Of a DNA stretch of 64,000 bases, positions 47,279 to 53,994 are shown in pieces. Both the position numbers and the translations under genes were made by a program. Location of the stretch: NCBI RefSeq assembly GCF_003044445.1, contig NZ_POWX01000012.1:1-64000 (forward strand), given 5' to 3'. The stretch comes from Neisseria mucosa (GTDB taxonomy: Bacteria; Pseudomonadota; Gammaproteobacteria; Burkholderiales; Neisseriaceae). The notes beneath the pieces are model-generated. The model made no database searches. It saw only the letters and a program-made list of their open reading frames with translations, and was not told where the DNA came from. Numbering within the stretch: the stretch's first letter is position 1; every line of letters starts with the position of its first letter.

Positions 47279-47563
47279 ATGACTTTGCGCGCCCTTTCCC
47301 TGCTTGCCGTTTCCGCCGCACTCGTTTCCGGCAGCCTGACCGCCGCGGCAGCACCGCACAAACATTCCCGCGCCATCTCCCAAGCGCAAGCCGTCAAAAT
47401 CGCCAAGAAACGCGTCGGCGGCGGCCGCGTTACCGACATCGACCACAGCGACGGACGCTGGGAAATCGAAATCCGCAGAGGCTGTACCGAATACGATGTG
47501 GACGTTTCTTCACAAAGCGGCCGCGTCATCAGAGTCGACACCGACAACCACTGCGACGATTAA
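47279..47563 (+). CDS. Small exported PepSY-like protein
   Basis: 94 residues. Signal peptide MTLRALSLLAVSAALVSGSL up to TAAAAP. Mature part of about 68 residues: ISQAQAVKIAKKRVGGGRVT, then GRWEIEIRRGCTEYDVDVSS and a D-rich end (RVDTDNHCDD). This fits one PepSY repeat, a fold seen in periplasmic protease inhibitors and metal-related proteins. Two Cys could form a disulfide. It stands alone between rsmB and a CREE. Confidence 0.8.
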   Translation: MTLRALSLLAVSAALVSGSLTAAAAPHKHSRAISQAQAVKIAKKRVGGGRVTDIDHSDGRWEIEIRRGCTEYDVDVSSQSGRVIRVDTDNHCDD

Positions 47564-47602
47564 TCGATTCTTGATAATGGATTCTTATAGGAAGCCGGAC
47601 TG

Positions 47603-47759
47603 TATAGTGGATTAACTTTAAACCAGTACGGCGTTGCCTCGCCTTAGCTCAAAGAGAACGATTCTCTAAGGTGCTGAAGCACCAAGTGAATCGGTTCCGT
47701 ACTATCTGTACTGTCTGCAGCTTCGTCGCCTTGTCCTGATTTAAATTTAATCCACTATA
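47603..47759. repeat. Correia element (CREE), full-length form
   Basis: 157 bp between TATAGTGGATTAACTTTAAA and the inverted AAATTTAATCCACTATA. It includes the ~50-bp core (AGCTCAAAGAGAACGATTCTC ... GAAGCACCAAGTGAATCGG) absent from the short copies. It stands just downstream of the PepSY-like gene. Confidence 0.92.
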
Positions 47760-47773
47760 TATCCAGCTTTTCT

Positions 47774-47814
47774 GTTTTCAGACGACCTCAAGTTGCCTAA
47801 GGTCGTCTGAAAAC
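47774..47814. repeat. Outward-facing DUS pair
   Basis: GTTTTCAGACGACCT and AGGTCGTCTGAAAAC face outward between the CREE and the macrodomain gene. A third DUS-like word ends the macrodomain gene at about 47846-47858. Confidence 0.6.
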
Positions 47815-47847
47815 ATTTAATCTGCCGTTTTGCCTGATTCGGGACTT

Positions 47848-48369
47848 TCAGACGACCGCCCCGTCCCGTTCCAACAATGCCCGATAGCGTTCGGCATCCT
47901 GCGGCGAATAGCAACAGAAAACGATTTTTTCGACAGACGGACACTGCGGCAAAGTTTTTTTCAAAATCGCCAAAGCGGTTTCGGCAGCCAAGTCGGCGGG
48001 GAAACGGTACACGCCTGTGCTGATACAGGGGAAGGCGATGCTGTGGATGCCGTGTTCTTGCGCCAACAGCAGGGAATTTTGATACGCCTCCGCCAGCTTG
48101 ACCGCTTCGCTGCGGTGTCCGCCGAACCAAACCGGCCCGACGGTGTGAATCACAAATTTCGCCGGCAGCCGGTAGCCTTGGGTGATTTTCGCCTCGCCCG
48201 TACGGCAGCCGTTCAACTGTCTGCACGCTTCCAGCAACTCTCGTCCCGCCGCGCGGTGAATCGCGCCGTCCACACCGCCGCCGCCCAACAACGAGGCATT
48301 GGCGGCGTTCACGATGGCATCGACTTCAAGTTTCGTAATATCGCCTTCGACTACTTCAAACACTGCCAT
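47848..48369 (-). CDS. Macrodomain protein (O-acetyl-ADP-ribose deacetylase type)
   Basis: 173 residues, a single macrodomain of the YmdB/MacroD group: VEGDITKLEVDAIVNAANAS, the GGGGVDGAIHRAAG loop and CISTGVYRFP. Such proteins remove ADP-ribose or the acetyl group of O-acetyl-ADP-ribose. The last codons GCG GTC GTC TGA are themselves a DUS-like word (GGTCGTCTGAAAG), so the stop codon is supplied by a DUS. It lies between fmt and rsmB, genes that often adjoin. Confidence 0.88.
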   Translation of the reverse strand: MAVFEVVEGDITKLEVDAIVNAANASLLGGGGVDGAIHRAAGRELLEACRQLNGCRTGEAKITQGYRLPAKFVIHTVGPVWFGGHRSEAVKLAEAYQNSLLLAQEHGIHSIAFPCISTGVYRFPADLAAETALAILKKTLPQCPSVEKIVFCCYSPQDAERYRALLERDGAVV

Positions 48370-48703
48370 GATCTACTCCTAAACTTGGGGAATCTTGTCG
48401 TCAGTTTAATAAAAACCAAACGTTTCCCTGCCGATATTTTCAGACGACCTCTAAATCATCAGAAGAAAGGTCGTCTGAAAATTAATAACCGGCCCGCTGT
48501 TTTTTGATACAGCACCTACCGCCAACCGTCATTCCCTTGCAGGCTGGAATCCACCTTTGAACTTCAACAACGTTTTTCGAGCACCCGTTTCTTGGAATTT
48601 TCAATGGATTCCCGCCATAGCTCATCCTTGCGTAGGCGAGGAAGGCATGGCAGCTAAGAAATGGAGGGATGGGCTGGTTCTAAATTAGTTTACGAAACGG
48701 CTT
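48370..48703. other. Intergenic region macrodomain gene / fmt
   Basis: 334 bases without a gene. An outward-facing DUS pair lies at 48439-48481. ATTCCCTTGCAGGCTGGAAT at about 48531-48551 resembles the dRS3 repeat (ATTCCC-N8-GGGAAT) with one mismatch. A second ATTCCC half lies near 48610. Confidence 0.45.
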
Positions 48704-49630
48704 CTACAAAACTGTTCCAACCTCAATCTTATGTCCTGCCGCAAACGCCGCAATCGGCATCCGTTTGCTGCCGGAAGGCTGCAATTCGGTAATCTTCAGT
48801 GCGTTCTCGCCACAGGCGACAACCAAGCCGTCAGCCGAGCAAGACAACACTTCGCCCGCCCTGCCTTGTTGTGCCACTACTTCAGCCCGCCAGATTTTCA
48901 TTGGTTTGCCCTGATATTCCACCCACGCAGCGGGGACGGGGTTGAAGGCACGGATTTTGCGTTCAATCACTGCCGCGCTTTCGTTCCAATCGATACGCGC
49001 TTCTTCTTTGCTTAATTTTTGCGCATAAGTCACGCCTTTTTCTGGCTGTTTGACGCTTTTCAGACGACCTTCTGTTTTTAATTGTTGCAAATCAGCAACA
49101 ATCGCCGCCGCACCGAGATTCATCAGCGCATCGTGTACTTCATTCGCCGTATCGGTCGGTTGGATGGCGTAACGGTGTTCGCTGACCACATCGCCGGTGT
49201 CCAAACCAATGTCCATCTGCATGATGCACACGCCCGTCTCGGCATCGCCCGCTTCAATCGCGCGCTGAATCGGCGCTGCGCCGCGCCAACGGGGCAGCAG
49301 CGAGGCGTGGATGTTGAGGCAGCCGTGTTTCGGCGTATCCAACACGTCTTGCGGCAGAATCAGTCCGTAGGCGGCAACGACCATCACGTCGGCTTCAACC
49401 TCTTTGAGCATTTGCAGGGCTTCGGCGTTGTTGCGCAGTTTTTCAGGCTGCGCCACGCGCAAACCCAACTCCAATGCGGCCTGCTTCACGGGAGACTGGG
49501 CAAGCTGCATCCCGCGTCCTTTAGGACGGTCGGGCTGGGTCAACACCAGCGGGATTTCAAAACCGGCGGCGGCTATGGCTTTTAAGGCGGCAGCGGCAAA
49601 ATCGGGCGTACCGGCAAAGATGACTTTCAT
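48704..49630 (-). CDS. fmt: Methionyl-tRNA formyltransferase
   Basis: 308 residues. Formylates initiator Met-tRNA with 10-formyl-THF. N-terminal MKVIFAGTPDFAAAALKAI, catalytic core with NIHASLLPRWRGAAPIQRAI and MQMDIGLDTGDV, and a C-terminal OB-like domain (KIRAFNPVPAAW). One DUS is translated as EGRLKSV near 49065. Downstream of def, from which a CREE separates it. Confidence 0.97.
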   Translation of the reverse strand: MKVIFAGTPDFAAAALKAIAAAGFEIPLVLTQPDRPKGRGMQLAQSPVKQAALELGLRVAQPEKLRNNAEALQMLKEVEADVMVVAAYGLILPQDVLDTPKHGCLNIHASLLPRWRGAAPIQRAIEAGDAETGVCIMQMDIGLDTGDVVSEHRYAIQPTDTANEVHDALMNLGAAAIVADLQQLKTEGRLKSVKQPEKGVTYAQKLSKEEARIDWNESAAVIERKIRAFNPVPAAWVEYQGKPMKIWRAEVVAQQGRAGEVLSCSADGLVVACGENALKITELQPSGSKRMPIAAFAAGHKIEVGTVL

Positions 49631-49664
49631 GGGGAAACTCCTTGGAAATGGGTTTCAGACGACC

Positions 49665-49819
49665 TATAGTGGATTAACTTTAAACCAGTACGGCGTTGCC
49701 TCGCCTTAGCTCAAAGAGAACGATTCTCTAAGGTGCTGAAGCACCAAGTGAATCGGTTCCGTACTATCTGTACTGTCTGCGGCTTCGTCGCCCTGTCCTG
49801 ATTTAGTTAATCCACTATA
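49665..49819. repeat. Correia element (CREE), full-length, between def and fmt
   Basis: 155 bp between TATAGTGGATTAACTTTAAA and TTAATCCACTATA, with the long core. Its left end joins directly onto a DUS (TTTCAGACGACC then TATAGTGG). It interrupts the def-fmt operon and may change its transcript by its own promoter-like or RNase III-cleavable ends (known properties of CREE in Neisseria). Confidence 0.92.
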
Positions 49820-49843
49820 TATAGCGCAACGGCAAACATTGCG

Positions 49844-49907
49844 ACAGGTCGTCTGAAAGTTTGAAAAACAACGGCTTGCTGCCGTTTTCCTCTTTCAGAC
49901 GACCTGT
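49844..49907 (-). terminator. DUS inverted-repeat terminator of def
   Basis: ACAGGTCGTCTGAAAG and its complement. The loop carries an inner stem (AAAACAACGGC / GCCGTTTT). It lies 21 bases past def and would uncouple def from fmt. Confidence 0.7.
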
Positions 49908-49927
49908 TCGACCGTATCATTCGGCTT

Positions 49928-50431
49928 TTAGATGGTGTGTTTCTGACGTTTTTTCAGTTTGGTCTTAATCCGACCCTGTTTGAGCTGCGACAGGCGTTCG
50001 ACAAAAACGATGCCCATCAAATGATCCAACTCGTGCTGCACGCAAATCGCCAACAGCCCGTCCGCCTCCAGCGTGAATTTCTCGCCTTTTTCGTTCAAAG
50101 CCTCGACCTTGACGCGTTCGGCGCGGGTAACGGTGTCGTAAATGCCCGGCACGGACAGGCAGCCTTCTTCGTAAGTGGTTTCGCCGTCTTTTTCAATAAT
50201 GACGGGGTTGATAAACACGCGCGGCTCGCTGCGGTCTTCGGTCAAATCCATCACAACCACGCGCTCATGCACATCGACCTGCGTCGCCGCCAGCCCGATA
50301 CCGCGCGCTTCATACATGGTTTCAAACATATCGGCAACCAGCTTTTGGATGCGCTCATCGACTTGCTCGACAGGCTTCGCCACGGTGTGCAGACGCTCGT
50401 CGGGATATTGCAGGATATTCAGTAAAGCCAT
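49928..50431 (-). CDS. def: Peptide deformylase
   Basis: Removes the formyl group from new proteins. 167 residues from the ATG at 50431 (MALLNILQYPDERLHTVAKP); the longer open frame to 50509 lacks support. The three family motifs are intact: GIGLAATQ 44-51, EGCLSVPG with metal ligand C91, and QHELDH with H133, E134, H137. Divergent from the LysM gene. Confidence 0.97.
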   Translation of the reverse strand: MALLNILQYPDERLHTVAKPVEQVDERIQKLVADMFETMYEARGIGLAATQVDVHERVVVMDLTEDRSEPRVFINPVIIEKDGETTYEEGCLSVPGIYDTVTRAERVKVEALNEKGEKFTLEADGLLAICVQHELDHLMGIVFVERLSQLKQGRIKTKLKKRQKHTI

Positions 50432-50712
50432 AATTTTCTCTTCGTTTTTCAATACTTGGGACGCGCATTCAAACACGTCCGGCAGCAGATTGTGTGTGTT
50501 TTCATACAAATTTTGCGCCTGTCTTCACAATTCCCGTGATGACACTAACATTCAATGATAAAATATGCGTCAATGAATTTCTGTTCAATGCGCACGAAAC
50601 GCCTATTGACGTTTTTTAAAGGGGGACGGCGGTTTTTTGCAAACTCCCGGCCATTTCATTTTCTCCGTTTATCATTTAAAGACAAACCGAATCAATTTCA
50701 AGGGGAACGGTT

Positions 50713-51993
50713 ATGCAACAACGTATTATAACCCTGCTTTGTGTCGCGGGCATGGCAATTTCCGCCCACGCTCAAGCAGCTTCATTAAAAGTGCGCCCCG
50801 ATGCGCCGCAACGCTACGTCGTGAAAAACGGCGACACACTCTGGGGCATCTCCAGCAAATATCTGTACAGCCCGTGGCAGTGGAACCGCCTTTGGGGCGC
50901 AAACCGCGGCGAAATCCGCAATCCGCATCTGATTTATCCGGGTCAGGTGTTGGTTTTGCGCTACGTCAACGGCCGCCCGCAACTGGGCTTCGAAAACGGC
51001 TCCGCAGGCAATGACGGCATTCCGGTCATCAAACTCAGCCCGCGCGTCCGCGAAACCTCTTCAGGCTACGGCATCCAAACCGTCAACGTGAACTTCTACC
51101 GCATGTTCATGCAACATCCGCAGTTCATCGACCAAATGAAGACCCAAGACGCACCGCGCCTGATCGACGGTCCTGACAACCGCATCATGTACAGCAAAGG
51201 CGAACGCGTGTACGCCTACGGCGTTACCGAACCCGGCCGCTATCTGGTTTACCGCGCCGTCAAAGACCTGACCGATCCCGATACCCGCAAATACCTCGGA
51301 CAAGAAGTCGTCTTCAGCGGCATCGTCAGCACCCTGCCCTACACCAACAGCGCGCTGGACTCCGCTTCCGACGAAGACCGCAAATACCTGAAAGACGGCG
51401 AATACTACACCCGCCTGCATCCGCTGGCGAAAGTACCGACCCAAACCGCGCAGCCTATGATTGTGGAAGAAGCCGTTTCCGAAATCCGCAAAGGCGATTT
51501 CCTGCTGAAAATGGACGGCGAAACCGAGCCTTTCCAAATCATGCCGCACGCGCCGACGCAACACATCGACGGTAAAGTCATCTCCATCCTCGACGGCGTA
51601 CACGAAGCCGGACAATTCCAAACCGTTACCCTGAACAAAGGCTCCGCCGACGGCTTGGATAAAGGCACGGTCTTGAGCATTTACAAACGCGACCGCCAAG
51701 TGAAAGTCGATTTGGAAGAAGGCAAAAAAGGCCGTAAGAACATCGTTAAATATGTTTCCATCCCTGCCGAAGAAACCGCATTGGCTATGGTATACCGCAC
51801 CGGCGAACATCTCTCGTCCGCCATCATTTTGGAAAACCTGACTAGCATCAACATCGGCGACACCGTATCCGAACCCGGCCGCGACTTGGACAACATGTCT
51901 GACGACAAACCGCACGTCCGCAACGAGCCGCAAGATTCCCACGATACGGAACACAACCAATACAATATCCACAGCAATATCAATAAATATTGA
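50713..51993 (+). CDS. LysM peptidoglycan-binding exported protein
   Basis: 426 residues. Signal peptide MQQRIITLLCVAGMAISAHA (cleavage near AQA). LysM domain at about 35-85 (RYVVKNGDTLWGISSKYLYS to LIYPGQVLVLRYV). The remaining ~340 residues are a soluble domain found in a conserved protein upstream of def and dprA in many beta-proteobacteria. Probably envelope-associated. The C-terminus is polar and His/Asn-rich. It diverges from def. Exact role not known to me. Confidence 0.9.
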   Translation: MQQRIITLLCVAGMAISAHAQAASLKVRPDAPQRYVVKNGDTLWGISSKYLYSPWQWNRLWGANRGEIRNPHLIYPGQVLVLRYVNGRPQLGFENGSAGNDGIPVIKLSPRVRETSSGYGIQTVNVNFYRMFMQHPQFIDQMKTQDAPRLIDGPDNRIMYSKGERVYAYGVTEPGRYLVYRAVKDLTDPDTRKYLGQEVVFSGIVSTLPYTNSALDSASDEDRKYLKDGEYYTRLHPLAKVPTQTAQPMIVEEAVSEIRKGDFLLKMDGETEPFQIMPHAPTQHIDGKVISILDGVHEAGQFQTVTLNKGSADGLDKGTVLSIYKRDRQVKVDLEEGKKGRKNIVKYVSIPAEETALAMVYRTGEHLSSAIILENLTSINIGDTVSEPGRDLDNMSDDKPHVRNEPQDSHDTEHNQYNIHSNINKY

Positions 51994-52005
51994 TGGATTG
52001 CCGGC

Positions 52006-52043
52006 AAAAAAACGTCGTCTGAAAATTTCAGACGACGTTTTTT
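52006..52043 (+). terminator. Variant DUS hairpin (ACGTCGTCTGAAA) after the LysM gene
   Basis: AAAAAACGTCGTCTGAAAA and TTTCAGACGACGTTTTTT pair perfectly, but in both arms the second base of the DUS is changed in a compensating way (AGG to ACG). The stem is kept while the uptake word is altered. T run follows. Confidence 0.8.
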
Positions 52044-52329
52044 CATAAAATTTTGAATAAGCAACACCGTATTGTCATTCCTACTCAGGCGTGAGTCTGA
52101 TCCTGAGTTTTTCAGAAAAATATGAAGATTGCCGCAATCCCAAGCCTCCAAATACCCGCCCGCGCGGGAATGACGATGTCGGCATTTCCTGTTATCGCCC
52201 GCTCTATCTGCCCAATCCGATTTATCCTCAAGATAACTTGTTTCTTAAATTTGCCGATAAACTTCTGCCGCTCATCCCCACCAAGTCATAAGCAGACATC
52301 TTATTGCCTATCGAATCAATCATGCATCA

Positions 52330-52366
52330 AACAGGTCGTCTGAAACCTTTTCAGACGACCTGTTTG
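52330..52366 (-). terminator. DUS inverted-repeat terminator of the NAD(P)-binding protein gene
   Basis: AAACAGGTCGTCTGAAA and its complement with a short loop, about 16 bases past the stop at 52382. Confidence 0.75.
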
Positions 52367-52381
52367 GCTATGGGCGCGGTG

Positions 52382-53002
52382 TTAACTGCCTGCGCCGACG
52401 GTGTAAACCTTACCGATGCTGTCGGAGTCTTGCAGGACGGTGGCGACGGCGGCGGCGAGTCCGTTTCGGCTCATGTAGTTTTTAGGGATGCCGTCGGGGT
52501 GGTCGGTCAGGATGTGGCGGTTGTCTTCGCTGTTGTCCAAGCCGCAGGGGCGGAGGATGCTCCAGTTCAGGCTGCTTTGTTTGAGGTAGATTTCGGCTTC
52601 GGTTTTGGCACGGACGGCTTCGCCGAGGGCTTGTTTGAAGGGTTCGCTCATCATGTCCCATTGTTCGCCGCAGCCCATGCTGGTAATCAGGATGAAACGG
52701 GCTTGCGGGTTGGCGGCCTGGGCTGCGGCGATGATGTTGATGTTGCCCAGTGCGTCGCTGCGTATGCCTTGTTCGTTTTTGCCGCCGACGAAGCTGATGA
52801 CGCTGTCGGGGCGGTATTGTGCGAACACTTTGTCGAGCGCGTCGGCATCGAGCGCGTCGGCTACGGTCGTCTGAATGCGGTATTCGCTGAAGAATGAATC
52901 TTCAGACGGCTTTCTTAATACGGCGACGGTGTCGGCGGGATGGGTGAGCGTGCGGATGAATGCGCGGCCGGACGGGCCGTTGGCGCCGAAGATGAGTTGC
53001 AT
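52382..53002 (-). CDS. NAD(P)-binding protein (atypical SDR / NmrA-like)
   Basis: 206 residues with an N-terminal Rossmann motif (MQLIFGANGPSGRAFIRTLT), matching GxxGxxG as GANGPSG. Further SDR features are VADALDADALDKVFAQYRPD, SVISFVGG, ITSMGCGEQ and LNWSILRPCGL. No YxxxK catalytic pair is obvious, which fits atypical SDRs that act as redox sensors or epimerase-like enzymes. A DUS-like word (AAAGCCGTCTGAAG) lies within at about 52902-52915 and differs from the local dialect. Confidence 0.85.
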   Translation of the reverse strand: MQLIFGANGPSGRAFIRTLTHPADTVAVLRKPSEDSFFSEYRIQTTVADALDADALDKVFAQYRPDSVISFVGGKNEQGIRSDALGNINIIAAAQAANPQARFILITSMGCGEQWDMMSEPFKQALGEAVRAKTEAEIYLKQSSLNWSILRPCGLDNSEDNRHILTDHPDGIPKNYMSRNGLAAAVATVLQDSDSIGKVYTVGAGS

Positions 53003-53089
53003 GGGGACTCCTTTGTGTGTCGGATGGTAAGGGGTTCAATAATTTGTCCACTTTGTTGAGGAAGAGTTGTGTGGGGTAAGAATTTTTGA

Positions 53090-53580
53090 TTTTTCAGACG
53101 ACCTTGTTGTGTTTGATGCTGCGTGGTCGTGGGCATAGCCCACGCTACTTCTTTTTGGTTTTCTTTTGCGGCAGAGCTGAGGTCGTCTGAAAACGGGTAA
53201 AGTAGGTTTCATGACAACTGCCGTAGCGTGGGTTTTGCCCTCTCCCATCCCCTCTCCCGCGGGGAGAGGGGATGGGTGGGCAGGGAAACTGTAAGTGGCA
53301 TGGAAGCAAAAAATGAGGGGCAGTCGTAGCGTGGGCTTCGCCCGCGACTTTGACCCAAAGGTCGTCTGAAATCTGTATTTGGGTTTCAACAAAACTCGCT
53401 GCATTCGTTTTAACTTCGTTGATACTACTTTTTCAGACGACTTGTTGTGTTTGATGCTGCGTGGTCGTGGGCATAGCCCACGCTACTTCTTTTTGGTTCT
53501 CTTTCGCGGCAGAGGCAGAGCTGAGGTCGTCTGAAAATGGGCGAGACAGGTTTTATAACAACTGTCGTAGCGTGGGTTTT
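53090..53580. repeat. Two imperfect direct copies of a ~150-bp block
   Basis: The blocks at 53090-53240 and 53429-53580 share, in order, a DUS word, TTGTTGTGTTTGATGCTGCG, the palindrome GGGCATAGCCCACGCTAC, CTTCTTTTTGGTT, GCTGAGGTCGTCTGAAAA and CGTAGCGTGGGTTTT. The distance between them is about 339 bases. Confidence 0.8.
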
Positions 53581-53807
53581 ACCCGCGGAATTGACTTGCC
53601 GGTTTGGTGCTATGCCCTCTCCCACGGGGAGAGGGGATTGAGGATACTGAGATTCAACCATTTTTGGATTCTCTGCCACTTGGAGTCTCCCTGCCAATTT
53701 ATCCCCTCTCCCCGTGGGAGAGGGTTAGGGAGAGGGCGGTAAGCGCGAGCTTACTTTGGAAACAAACACCAATCTTGCAGGCAGCCTGTCGAATTTCATC
53801 GGATATT

Positions 53808-53914
53808 TATAGTGGATTAACTTTAAACCAGTACGGCGTTGCCTCGCCTTGCCGTACTATCTGTACTGTCTGCGGCTTCGTCGCCTTGTCCTGATTTAAA
53901 TTTAATCCACTATA
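53808..53914. repeat. Correia element (CREE), short form
   Basis: 107 bp from TATAGTGGATTAACTTTAAA to TTAATCCACTATA, lacking the ~50-bp core of the long copies. Confidence 0.9.
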
Positions 53915-53994
53915 CAATGCCGAAAGATGATTTCGTTTGCGCAGGAATGCGGCAATTTCTATCGGTTTTCAGCCAAAGGTCGTCTGAAACCTCT

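Larger units (their letters stand above)
51994..52381. other. Intergenic region after the LysM gene
   Basis: 388 bases with no gene. A variant DUS hairpin lies at 52006-52043, degenerate dRS3-like words near 52075-52100 and 52165, and a standard DUS hairpin at 52330-52366. Confidence 0.45.
53003..53994. other. Gene-free, repeat-rich 1-kb region
   Basis: No protein gene is supported. It holds an imperfect ~150-bp block repeated at 53090-53240 and 53429-53580, five or more GTAGCGTGGGC palindromes, several DUS copies, two types of CCCTCTCCC / GGGAGAGGG palindromes (53239-53275, 53612-53634, 53702-53735), and a short CREE at 53808-53914. Confidence 0.75.

Noticed and set aside
48531..48551. dRS3 repeat
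   Set aside because: Only a one-mismatch match to ATTCCC-N8-GGGAAT; mentioned as a resemblance and not called as a feature.
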